Source: JANJTB01 sp032027125 (GTDB taxonomy: Bacteria; Bacteroidota; Ignavibacteria; Kapaibacteriales; UBA2268). Taken from it: a stretch of DNA of 64,000 nt. Shown here piece after piece: positions 41,687 through 50,056 of this stretch. The stretch's first letter is position 1; each line of letters opens with the position of its first letter. The DNA is taken from NCBI GenBank assembly GCA_032027125.1, contig JAVSMQ010000001.1, positions 1,507,910 through 1,571,909 of the forward strand, read 5' to 3'. Position numbers and translations under genes: made by a program. The notes beneath the pieces were generated by a model. That model did no database searches and was not told where the DNA came from. It worked only from the letters and a program-made list of their open reading frames with translations.

Positions 41687-43810
41687 ATGAAAAAGATATT
41701 TTTACTAATCTTAATTCTTGCAGGTGAAAATTGCTATTCTTTTAATTGGAAATATCACTCAAAACCGAATGGTATGATGATTACAAGTATTCTCACTTAT
41801 GATGAATATCTAATTTTTGCCGGAACGGACCTTTCGTTTAAAACATCAAACGAGAAGTCTGGAATAATTAAAAGTACTGATGGCGGTTTGTCTTGGAGCC
41901 AAATAAACGACCCTGTTTTAAAAAATACAATTTGCACGTATCTTCTAAAAGACAGAAAAAATAATATTTGGGCAATAATTGATAAAAGCAAAATATTTAA
42001 ATCAAGTGATTCTGGTGAAACTTGGGTTCAGAAAGGTAGCGGATTCAAATCAATAAAAAAAATAATTGAAGCAGATAATGGTAATTTTGTGATCAGTGGT
42101 GATACAGATTTTCTGATTTCAAGAGATAATGGCGAATCTTGGGAACTTATCGTCAAAGAGTTTATGGATATTTGGGATATCACTAAAACAAAAAATGGTG
42201 AAATATTTATTCTACCAAATAAAAAAGGAATATGGAAATCAACTAATAATGGTGAGTCGTTTTTTGATTTTACTAAGGAAACTTTATATGATAAGGATGC
42301 AAGAGTAATCTTTACTGATAATAGTAACAATTTATGGGTATCAACCTGGAATAAAATATACTTTTCATCTGATACAGGTAATACTTGGCAAAGCAAAATG
42401 AATGGTTTACAATTAAATTTATATTACCCTAAAGGAAAGTGTTATGCTCAGGATCCAATAAATGGAGATATTTTGCTTGGAACTTTTGGCAGTCTTTTAC
42501 AAAAATATGATAATGAAAAAGAAATGTGGGTAAATTATAACAAAGATTTTCAGTGTGAAACAATTAATACTTTAAGTTTTAACAATAAGGGAAATCTCTT
42601 TGTTGGGGATTATGTCTCTGGTATATTTTTAACCCAAAATGGAGGGAAAGAATGGCTATTTACTAACACTAATGTTGGAAGGAAAGTTGTTACTCAGTTA
42701 TTTAGTCATAACGATAGGTTATATATTGGAAATTACGACGGTTCGGTATATTTGTTAGATGATAATGTAGTTTCAACCAAGCCTGTAATGTTTGCAACAC
42801 CAATTCTTGGAAATGTAATGTCAGTTTTTGTTACTAAAAATGGTTCAATTTTGATTTGTCGATACTCTGATGATTTTTATCAAAGCAACGATTTCGGAAA
42901 AACGTGGGTTAAATTATATAATGAATATAAATTTAGGCCTTATACATTTATTGAAAGATACGATACTCTTTTTGCTGGTGCTGGTATGAGCAGCCCTGTT
43001 AAAGGTATTTTTTTTAGTACAAATGATGGTAAAACTTGGAATGTTGAAAATTCAAATTTTGCAAATCAAGACATAAGAATGTTGAAAAAAAATAATGAAG
43101 AACAAATAATAGCTGGGACGAGTACAGGTGTTTACATTAAGAACTTTGTTACTAAAAATTGGGATGAAACTTCATTCCCCAAAACAGCACCATTTGAAAT
43201 TGTTATAAATAGTTTGGGTGATATTTTTGCGGGCTATCATAACAACAATTATACATCAATTTATAAATCTTCTAACAATGGTTTAACAGTCGAGGAAATT
43301 ATTTTTCCTATTAAGATTAAGAAGATGATATTGATAGACAATGAATCAAGCAGCATGATGGATGATATTATTTTAGCTGCCGATTCAACTTGGTACATTA
43401 TAAGAAATTCAAAAATCAATAAAACTTTTGAACAATTTTATCCGGTACCACAAAATGGAAACGGAATTTGGTCTTTAACTTATAATAAATCAATAAATTC
43501 AATATTTGCCGGATATTTTTATGGGCTTTATGAATTAAATTTAAATTCAACTTCCATAAACCATAGAAATCACATTTTGAATAACTACAATATTTCCCCC
43601 AACCCCGCAAGCGATTTTATAGATATAAATCTGAACAATGAGGCAAGCATCAATGCTTTCGGAAAAGTACAAATTTTTGATATTTTGGGCTTAGAAGTAG
43701 GTCAATCATCCCTGATTGACGGTAACAATCGAATTGATATTTCCCACCTTCCCGCAGGAGTTTATTTCATCAGAATAGGAGATAAGGTGGAGAAATTTGT
43801 GAAGATGTAA
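41687..43810 (+). CDS. Secreted beta-propeller (BNR/sialidase-like repeats) with T9SS sorting domain
   Basis: A 707-residue exported protein. A signal peptide (1-18) precedes many repeats of the form KSTDGGLSWSQ, KSSDSGETWVQKG, DTGNTWQSK and STNDGKTWNVE, the Asp-box (BNR) pattern of sialidase-like propellers, running to about residue 600. The last 75 residues form a type A T9SS C-terminal domain: NYNISPNPASDFIDI, VQIFDILGLEV, GVYFIRIGDKVEKFVKM. The signal sends it through the type IX system to the cell surface or medium. Its 3' end is imitated 920 bases later (see repeats). Low GC and single-gene layout suggest recent gain or fast evolution. Confidence 0.85.
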   Translation: MKKIFLLILILAGENCYSFNWKYHSKPNGMMITSILTYDEYLIFAGTDLSFKTSNEKSGIIKSTDGGLSWSQINDPVLKNTICTYLLKDRKNNIWAIIDKSKIFKSSDSGETWVQKGSGFKSIKKIIEADNGNFVISGDTDFLISRDNGESWELIVKEFMDIWDITKTKNGEIFILPNKKGIWKSTNNGESFFDFTKETLYDKDARVIFTDNSNNLWVSTWNKIYFSSDTGNTWQSKMNGLQLNLYYPKGKCYAQDPINGDILLGTFGSLLQKYDNEKEMWVNYNKDFQCETINTLSFNNKGNLFVGDYVSGIFLTQNGGKEWLFTNTNVGRKVVTQLFSHNDRLYIGNYDGSVYLLDDNVVSTKPVMFATPILGNVMSVFVTKNGSILICRYSDDFYQSNDFGKTWVKLYNEYKFRPYTFIERYDTLFAGAGMSSPVKGIFFSTNDGKTWNVENSNFANQDIRMLKKNNEEQIIAGTSTGVYIKNFVTKNWDETSFPKTAPFEIVINSLGDIFAGYHNNNYTSIYKSSNNGLTVEEIIFPIKIKKMILIDNESSSMMDDIILAADSTWYIIRNSKINKTFEQFYPVPQNGNGIWSLTYNKSINSIFAGYFYGLYELNLNSTSINHRNHILNNYNISPNPASDFIDINLNNEASINAFGKVQIFDILGLEVGQSSLIDGNNRIDISHLPAGVYFIRIGDKVEKFVKM

Positions 43811-43811
43811 A
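43778..43811 (+). repeat. Direct repeat, left copy (end of T9SS gene)
   Basis: GGAGATAAGGTGGAGAAATT followed by TGTGAAGATGTAAA, the last codons of the T9SS gene and its stop. The same 34 bases recur at 44698-44731 with two substitutions. Confidence 0.75.
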
Positions 43812-43992
43812 GAATCATTTGATTTTATATTATAAAAAACCTTCCGGAAGCACANATATATATTCAATGATTAAAAATATATTTTCGTTAGTTATAATTA
43901 TACTTTCAACGATTAAATAATATTTTAGAATGTATATTTTTTTATATTGTATTGTAAATTTAGTACTTTTTACATAAAATGAGGGGTTATTT

Positions 43993-44694
43993 ATGGCAGT
44001 CGATTCGGATATTTTAAGAAATTACCGTATGACCGACGGTAAACTGGCACTTTTAGCCAATACAATTGTTATTGCTATGAAAAGGGATTTGCCGGAAATG
44101 GAACAATATGCTATTGCGTCTGCTGATATTGATTCATTTTCTGATATGATTGATGAATTTCAGGCATTGCCGGTTGATGATAATTACAGATATGAATTAA
44201 GTTATGCTGTTGAATTAAAAAATATGGCGAGAAATTCAATTCTAAACATTATGAGGAGTATTTCTTTGAGGGCAAAATCCGTTTTTGGGGCAAATTCCGC
44301 AAAATACCGTTCGATGACTAAGGGAACTCCTACACTTATGCCTGATAATATACTTCTTGCGTCTGCCCGTCAAGTTCATTCCGAAGCTGTAAATAATGCA
44401 TCCGAACTTGAAGCAGCAGGAGTTACGACCGAATATCTTGCTACATTTGATTCTGCGGTTAATACCTTTGAAACTGAAATTGACAACGTTTTCAATAAAA
44501 AAATTACGAGGGATTTCTGCTCGGAATCAAAAATTAAAAAGGGAAATGAGTTATATGCTTTGATGGTAAAATACTGCGATTTCGGTAAATTAATCTGGAC
44601 AAAGAACAGTCCGTCAAAATATAACGATTATGTGATTTATGAAAGAAAACCAGTCGCGAAAAAGAGTAAAGTCGAAGTTGTAGATGAATTATAA
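43993..44694 (+). CDS. Helical protein of unknown function
   Basis: A 233-residue soluble protein without a signal peptide, predicted mainly helical (IVIAMKRDLPEMEQYAIASADIDSF, ELKNMARNSILNIMRSISLRAKSV). It ends with a basic tail KPVAKKSKVEVVDEL. I do not recognise a family. GAGGGG lies about eight bases before the ATG. The gene is enclosed by 34-bp direct repeats that copy the end of the preceding T9SS gene, so it may sit on a small inserted or duplicated segment. Its codon use appears similar to its neighbours. Confidence 0.75.
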   Translation: MAVDSDILRNYRMTDGKLALLANTIVIAMKRDLPEMEQYAIASADIDSFSDMIDEFQALPVDDNYRYELSYAVELKNMARNSILNIMRSISLRAKSVFGANSAKYRSMTKGTPTLMPDNILLASARQVHSEAVNNASELEAAGVTTEYLATFDSAVNTFETEIDNVFNKKITRDFCSESKIKKGNELYALMVKYCDFGKLIWTKNSPSKYNDYVIYERKPVAKKSKVEVVDEL

Positions 44695-44697
44695 AAT

Positions 44698-44731
44698 GGA
44701 GATAAGGTTGAGAAATTTGTAAAGATGTAAA
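44698..44731 (+). repeat. Direct repeat, right copy
   Basis: GGAGATAAGGTTGAGAAATT followed by TGTAAAGATGTAAA; 32 of 34 positions match the left copy at 43778-43811. It begins four bases after the stop of the 233-residue gene. Confidence 0.75.
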
Positions 44732-44846
44732 TTTGTCAGTCCCTTTGATTGAACCTGATTTTTATGATTGAATTGATTAGAATTTGTTTTAATCAATTAA
44801 ATCAAAATAATCTGTTTAATCAATGGTTCAGACTATTTTGAAAATT

Positions 44847-46034
44847 TTATTTAGCTGCAGCACAGGACAATTCGGCTTCTATCTCAACCAGTAATTCATT
44901 ACGGCAAATATCAGCTTCTACATATATTATCGGGATGTTACCGAAATAATTCCGGCAAATTTCTTCAGCTTCCGAAAAATCAGCTTTTTGTTTTATATAA
45001 ACTCTTGCTGCAGAGAATTCCGGCAAATTTTTCCCAACATCTATTCCGTGATGAGCAAGATTTTCAATTGAACATAATTTTGCGATATTATCCAAAGTGA
45101 TTTGTGTCTGCTTTTTTATATCCGCATCAACCGAATCTTCGCCGATAATAGCTGCCGTGCCTGAAATATATATATCTAATCTCTCATCATCAAGCACGAC
45201 CTTGCCTCTTTCGAATTTTGGGCTGTTTATTTTGCTGTTTAGTGGTATATATTTATCAGTATATTTGTGGGCATCAATCTGCAATGGATTTTGTAAAGGA
45301 ATTATATGCGTTTCTCCTCCCTGCTTCCGGGCAATAAACTCAATTATGCATCCTGCGATATTCAAACCTATCCCCGTCGCTGCAGGATAGCCGTTTATCC
45401 ATTCAACTGCCTTATAATAATCTGCTCTTGATTTGTTGAACAACTGATAATTGTCAACTTCTGTATTTTCATAATTCACTAAATCGTTAATCCTTCCGAC
45501 ATACATCCATTGTCGGACTATATCATGCAGACTAAGCTCGTTAGCAGACAGGATATTTTTCATACCCTCTAAACATGTATTCGACTGCGAAAAAACATTT
45601 GAATTTTTACCGATATCCGAGACTGTTCCATATAATTCAAGACTGTTATTAATCTGCAGTATATAATATGAACCCGTTTCGTTTGAAGAATACTGATAAC
45701 TGTAAAGTGAAGGATTGAGCTTAATTGCAGAAATTTCGATGTTAATTTTAGAACCGTCAGCAGGCGGCTGGGCAATATAAGCAACAGGAAAATCCGAATG
45801 TCTGAATAGTTCCGGTACTACTTGTGATAAATTCATTGTAATATTCTTGAAATCCTGTGTGGTGTCAGCCTGAACAAATACATTTAATTTCAGAATCCTT
45901 AGATTTTCATTTCCTTCCACAGAATTGAACTGTCTGGCACAATCTTTGAATTCATCATAATAATTTCCTAAGTTAATAGGTTTAAAAACAAATATTTCTC
46001 TGGTTTTATCATCTGTTAAATTCAATTTTATCAT
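44847..46034 (-). CDS. RidA/YjgF-fold protein of the chorismatase (FkbO/Hyg5/XanB2) type
   Basis: A 395-residue protein. The central part, LHDIVRQWMYVGRINDL followed by YQLFNKSRADYYKA and GYPAATGIGLN, resembles the core of the FkbO/Hyg5/XanB2 chorismatases, and the C-terminal third (IDNIAKLCSIENLAHHGID, ARVYIKQKADFSEAEEICRNYF, IYVEADICRNELLVEIEAEL) looks like a RidA-type strand-helix unit. Chorismatases turn chorismate into hydroxybenzoates or related acids used as starter units for pigments and polyketides. Active-site residues were not checked, so catalysis is unproved. It is the last gene of a five-gene minus-strand operon with a methyltransferase and a carbamoyltransferase. GAGGTGA lies ahead of the ATG. 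Confidence 0.6.
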   Translation of the reverse strand: MIKLNLTDDKTREIFVFKPINLGNYYDEFKDCARQFNSVEGNENLRILKLNVFVQADTTQDFKNITMNLSQVVPELFRHSDFPVAYIAQPPADGSKINIEISAIKLNPSLYSYQYSSNETGSYYILQINNSLELYGTVSDIGKNSNVFSQSNTCLEGMKNILSANELSLHDIVRQWMYVGRINDLVNYENTEVDNYQLFNKSRADYYKAVEWINGYPAATGIGLNIAGCIIEFIARKQGGETHIIPLQNPLQIDAHKYTDKYIPLNSKINSPKFERGKVVLDDERLDIYISGTAAIIGEDSVDADIKKQTQITLDNIAKLCSIENLAHHGIDVGKNLPEFSAARVYIKQKADFSEAEEICRNYFGNIPIIYVEADICRNELLVEIEAELSCAAAK

Positions 46035-46046
46035 AACAAATTCACC

Positions 46047-47057
46047 TCAATGCTTCCTGCCAATCATAATAAAAAAGCCGCCTTCATTTCTAAATCTCAA
46101 AATCATACTAAGCTGTGAAATAAGTCTTGAGAAATATGAACTGCGTCTTGTTTTTGAAAAAAGATGCGGGTTGTTATATTCATCTATTGGAATATAGGAA
46201 TCCGGAATAGAAGTTACAAATTCAACACCGGTACTGTCAAACCATTTCAGAACTTCACCCATAGTATGAGTTGTTTCGTGAGGATTTTTGTATTGGTCCA
46301 TAAACCACGCATGCTTTTTTGTATCACCGACATCTGCTCTCCTCAGATAAGGGTCAATACCTTTCAGCCGGTTACCTGTAATATTGAATATACCTCTTCT
46401 CAGGTGTGTAGCCAATCTGCCGTATAAATTATAGAGACCGATTATAATATAGCCTTTTCTCTTTAGAAGTTGTACGATTGATTGAAATCCTTTAAAAGGG
46501 TCAGGTGTATGATGAAGAACACCATTGCATATTACTGTATGAAAAGATTCATCTTTAAAAACAGGTTTAAATAGATTCATTTGATAGAAAGAACTTCTTT
46601 TTAAAGAATTTCTGATTTTAAAATCATTGCCAAGGGCAAGCGAACTGTATGATATGTCGGTGCCTATTACAATCCGGTTTGATAAAGAAAGATAGTTTGT
46701 AAGCTGTCCGGTGCCGCAGCCGACTTCAAGAATTCTTGTATTAAACGGCAATTCTTCATTAATTTGTTTTGCAAAAACCGAAGCCCCTGCTTTTGAAATT
46801 AATGACTCAGGATTTTCAAAATCATCATAGTTCGGGAATGGATATTCTTCATAAAATAATTTCGTTTTTTGAGTTAAATTCAAATTTCTTTCATTACATT
46901 TATCATCTTCAAACAAAAGAGGAATACCGTTTACAATTTCAAATTCATGCCGGTTTTCGATACAAATTAATTTATCAGCATGATGAACCATCTCCGATGA
47001 ACAGGAGGGGCATTTTAGAATATCAATATTTTGCTGTATTTGTAATTGCATCGGCAT
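46047..47057 (-). CDS. SAM-dependent methyltransferase with N-terminal zinc-ribbon
   Basis: A 336-residue protein. Residues 14-50 (ILKCPSCSSEM, then NRHEFEIVNGIPLLFE) form a Trm112-like zinc-ribbon stub often seen before small-molecule methyltransferases. The class I SAM domain begins near residue 105 with motif I ILEVGCGTGQLT, then GTDISYSSLALG (acidic ribose contact) and NGVLHHTPDPFKGFQSI. The C-terminal part (IPDSYIPIDEYNNP) may bind the substrate. It starts four bases after the carbamoyltransferase stop codon and ends just before the chorismatase-like gene, so it probably methylates the same product or precursor. Confidence 0.85.
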   Translation of the reverse strand: MPMQLQIQQNIDILKCPSCSSEMVHHADKLICIENRHEFEIVNGIPLLFEDDKCNERNLNLTQKTKLFYEEYPFPNYDDFENPESLISKAGASVFAKQINEELPFNTRILEVGCGTGQLTNYLSLSNRIVIGTDISYSSLALGNDFKIRNSLKRSSFYQMNLFKPVFKDESFHTVICNGVLHHTPDPFKGFQSIVQLLKRKGYIIIGLYNLYGRLATHLRRGIFNITGNRLKGIDPYLRRADVGDTKKHAWFMDQYKNPHETTHTMGEVLKWFDSTGVEFVTSIPDSYIPIDEYNNPHLFSKTRRSSYFSRLISQLSMILRFRNEGGFFIMIGRKH

Positions 47058-47061
47058 TTAA

Positions 47062-48915
47062 TCAGGTCATAATTTTTTCAAACGTTTCATCACTTATTAT
47101 AGTTTGTTCAGATTTGTATATCAGGAAATTTTCGAGCACAAGACAATCGGTTTCGGTTTTCATAAAGCAAGTCAATGCATCAAGTGGAGAGCATACAATC
47201 GGCTCATCTTTTACATTAAAACTTGTATTGATAATAACCGCGCAGCCCGTCAATTTTCTAAAAGCCTCAATCAGGCTGTGGAAATCAGGGTTAGACTCTT
47301 TACTGACGGTCTGAATTCTGGCGGAGTAATCAAGATGTGTTACCGATGGTATATCTGAGCGGTTAATATACAATCTCGGCATTAGTTCCAGTTCAAGGTA
47401 GTTGTCAGGCAGCGGTTTTCTATGGGATTCACTTACCGGCACTACATGCAGCATATATGGTGATGGAATATCAATATCAAAATATTCAGATGCTTCCTCC
47501 TCAAGCACTGCAGGTGCGAATGGTCTGAATCCTTCTCGAAATTTAATTTTCAAATTGAGTTTGGACTGCATTTCGGGATTACGTGCATCTGCAAGAAAGC
47601 TTCTGCTGCCCAGGGCACGGGGACCGTATTCCATCCTTCCTCTAAACCAGCCTACAACATTACCTGAATCTATCAAGCCGGCTGCAATTTCAAAAAGTTC
47701 ATTATTGTCTTCAATATATTTGTATTTATATTGATATTTATCTAAAATGGACTTGATTTCCAGGTTTTCATAAGCAGGTCCCAGCAAACTTGATTTCATC
47801 ATATCTTTGTGAGGTTCCGGAATTCTTTCATATTCGCAAAATATATAATATGCCGCAAGTGCTGCTCCCAAAGCTCCTCCGGCATCACCCGAAGCAGGCT
47901 GAATCCAGATTTGTTTAAATATACCCGATTTATACAGCAGTCCATTTGCGACACTATTAAGCGAAACACCACCTGCCATAACTAAATTCTCGCATCCGGT
48001 GATATCATGAGCAGTTTTTGCCATTTTGAGAATTATATCTTCAGTTACTTTCTGAATAGCGTATGCTAAATTTGCATACTGCTGCGATAAATGCATCCCC
48101 GGGAGTTTACGTGGAATCCCAAACAGACTTTCCCACCTTTTGTCGTTTGTCATTGTAAGACCGACTGGATAATCAAAATAATCCATATTCAGTACAATTG
48201 AACCGTCATATCTGACATCTGCTAATTCTGAATAAATTGCATCTATAAACTTTTTAGTCTGAATATCATTAGGATTACCATAAGGAGCCAAACCCATTAG
48301 TTTATATTCCCCTTCATTCACCTTAAAACCGCAGTAATATGTAAACGCTGAATAAAGCAGACCGACAGAATGCGGAAATTCAAGCGTTTTCAATTGTGTG
48401 ATTTTCGTTCCCGTACCTTTGGAAATTGAAGCAGTAGTCCATTCACCAACACCGTCAAGTGTCAGTATAGCAGCAGATTCGAAAGGTGAAGGATAAAATG
48501 CGGATGCAGCATGTGACAGATGATGCTCAGAAAAGACTAATTTGATACTTCTCTGGAATTCTATTTTTTCAAGTTCATCTAAAATCAGCTTTTTCATAAA
48601 AAGTTTTTCTTTAATCCATACCGGCATAGCAGTCAAAAAACTTTTTAATCCTTTTGGTGCATACGAATGATAAGTCTCCAAAAGTCTTTCGAACTTAATA
48701 TAATTTTTTTCATAAAATGCTATCAGAGTAACATCCTTGGGACTTATCCCTGCAATATCCAAAACCGATAGTATTGCTTTAGCCGGGAAACTGCTGTCGT
48801 TTTTAATTCGGCTGAACCGTTCTTCCTGTGCAGCCGCAACAATATCGCCGTCAATTACAACAGCCGCAGCACTATCATGATAATAAGCGGAGATACCGAG
48901 TATTATATCTTTCAT
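47062..48915 (-). CDS. Carbamoyltransferase (NodU/TobZ family)
   Basis: A 617-residue enzyme that transfers a carbamoyl group from carbamoyl phosphate, through carbamoyl-adenylate, to a hydroxyl of a small molecule or sugar. The Kae1/HSP70-like domain has ISAYYHDSAAAVV with H13, the metal-binding HHLSHAASAFYPSPF (131-145), LTLDGVGEW, and GGVSLNSVANG with DAGGALGAALAAY. The C-terminal YrdC-like part has WFRGRMEYGPRALGSRSFLAD and INTSFNVKDEPIVC. Length and domain order match NodU, TobZ and saxitoxin SxtI. It is the centre of an operon with DUF5989 and SxtJ-like genes upstream and methyltransferase downstream. Confidence 0.93.
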   Translation of the reverse strand: MKDIILGISAYYHDSAAAVVIDGDIVAAAQEERFSRIKNDSSFPAKAILSVLDIAGISPKDVTLIAFYEKNYIKFERLLETYHSYAPKGLKSFLTAMPVWIKEKLFMKKLILDELEKIEFQRSIKLVFSEHHLSHAASAFYPSPFESAAILTLDGVGEWTTASISKGTGTKITQLKTLEFPHSVGLLYSAFTYYCGFKVNEGEYKLMGLAPYGNPNDIQTKKFIDAIYSELADVRYDGSIVLNMDYFDYPVGLTMTNDKRWESLFGIPRKLPGMHLSQQYANLAYAIQKVTEDIILKMAKTAHDITGCENLVMAGGVSLNSVANGLLYKSGIFKQIWIQPASGDAGGALGAALAAYYIFCEYERIPEPHKDMMKSSLLGPAYENLEIKSILDKYQYKYKYIEDNNELFEIAAGLIDSGNVVGWFRGRMEYGPRALGSRSFLADARNPEMQSKLNLKIKFREGFRPFAPAVLEEEASEYFDIDIPSPYMLHVVPVSESHRKPLPDNYLELELMPRLYINRSDIPSVTHLDYSARIQTVSKESNPDFHSLIEAFRKLTGCAVIINTSFNVKDEPIVCSPLDALTCFMKTETDCLVLENFLIYKSEQTIISDETFEKIMT

Positions 48916-48921
48916 TTTCTT

Positions 48922-49071
48922 TTAAAATAATGTATAAATAAACGGAGCAATTGCACTGCCGCCGGTAGCTACAATCAGCAGACTGATGAGCAGCAGAATA
49001 ATAATAGCAGGAATCAGCCAAAGTTTTTTCCGCTCTTTCAAAAATCCTATCATATCCTTCAGGAAATCCAT
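48922..49071 (-). CDS. DUF5989 family small membrane protein
   Basis: A 49-residue protein, MDFLKDMIGFLKERKKLWLI then a hydrophobic helix (residues 18-36) and a tail GGSAIAPFIYTLF. The K-E-R-K-K start, the single transmembrane segment and the SAIAPFIYTLF end match DUF5989, which recurs beside carbamoyltransferase and SxtJ genes. The ATG at 49071 and TAA at 48922 give a complete ORF; the stop falls seven bases before the carbamoyltransferase ATG, so translation is coupled. Function is unknown; an adaptor that anchors the soluble carbamoyltransferase to the membrane is a reasonable idea. Confidence 0.88.
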   Translation of the reverse strand: MDFLKDMIGFLKERKKLWLIPAIIILLLISLLIVATGGSAIAPFIYTLF

Positions 49072-49132
49072 TTTGATACCATTATAATTATATTACATTT
49101 TATTTAAATAAACAAACACTAATCTATTATTC

Positions 49133-49573
49133 TCAATAAGGATTAATCAAATCTTTTTTTGTATATTCATGATTATTTGTTACAAATGCACTGTCACTGT
49201 TTTGTTTCCATTTACTAATTTTCATTGAATCGAATTTGTTCGATTTCTTAGACGAACTCAATTTACCTAACATTCTTCTTATCAGCCCTACCGGAGAAAT
49301 GACTAAAAAATAAATAAGTGTAAGTAGTACTTTTGATGTCACCAAACCGAGAAAATTGGCAAAACTAAGCCATAAAATCGCCGGATGATAAAAAAAGGAT
49401 GAATAAGTCATATTAATAAGCAGAAGTATAACTCCAATCACAAGCCATATTTTGGCACCGGTAAAAATGAGTAATAATAAACATATCAGCACATAAGCCA
49501 TTCCCGAATCTTTAATCTGGTCCCGGCTTACAAATCTAACTAAAATATGATGCTGCGATTTTTCCGTAATCAT
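49133..49573 (-). CDS. SxtJ-like membrane protein
   Basis: A 146-residue protein with three or four hydrophobic segments (about residues 26-54, 62-80 and 82-95), then LISPVGLIRRMLGKLSSSKK and a polar tail that ends near the C-terminus with KKDLINPY. This layout fits the SxtJ family, named from the cyanobacterial saxitoxin cluster, whose members sit next to carbamoyltransferases and DUF5989. Their job is unknown. It is the first gene of the five-gene minus-strand operon, 61 bases before DUF5989. Confidence 0.82.
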   Translation of the reverse strand: MITEKSQHHILVRFVSRDQIKDSGMAYVLICLLLLIFTGAKIWLVIGVILLLINMTYSSFFYHPAILWLSFANFLGLVTSKVLLTLIYFLVISPVGLIRRMLGKLSSSKKSNKFDSMKISKWKQNSDSAFVTNNHEYTKKDLINPY

Positions 49574-50056
49574 AATTCATCAGCCTATAAAAATTAATAT
49601 ACAAATCACCTGAAATTGAAATATTCAAAAGTATTTTTCTTTAAAACATAAAAAAGAAAACGTACATAAAAGTTTGTTGAAAAAGTATTTACCTAATCTA
49701 ATTCTACAATAATGTCACACTGAGCGAAGTCGAAGTGCGAGATATGCCTAAATTTCAGGTTATTATGTTTGTCTTCGACTTCGCTCAGACTGACATAACA
49801 AACATTATTACTTAATCAATAGTCAGTTAATTTCCATAAATAAAAATAAAATCAAATTATACAATGTCAGGAAGTTTCAAATATAACAAAATTCCAATAC
49901 TAAAGAACGAAAAGTTTTATCTGATAGTTTTAAAATATTTTGAATAACTTAAAAAACAATTAATAATTTTGCACAATTGTCATTAATTTTTATTAAATTG
50001 AATTTTATTTAGATTCACAAACAGATAATTTAGTTTTAATATTTATAATTTAGAGC
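49574..50056. other. Divergent promoter region with a hairpin repeat
   Basis: 483 bases between the divergent SxtJ-like and SGNH genes. It contains GTTTGTTGAAAAAGTATTT at 49672-49690, which matches the end of the palindromic element at 53677, and a GTCA/TGAC hairpin at 49712-49796. Promoters for both directions must lie here but none was identified. Confidence 0.5.
49712..49796. repeat. GTCA/TGAC hairpin repeat, copy 4
   Basis: ATGTCACACTGAGCGAAGTC GAAG at the left pairs with CTTCGACTTCGCTCAGACTG ACAT at the right: more than 20 base pairs. The ends resemble copies 1-3 and 5; the inner part differs. Confidence 0.78.

Noticed and set aside
40061..43810. Prophage region
   Set aside because: Only a terminase is present; the neighbours are a T9SS surface protein and an envelope operon, and no integrase, portal, capsid or tail gene was seen.
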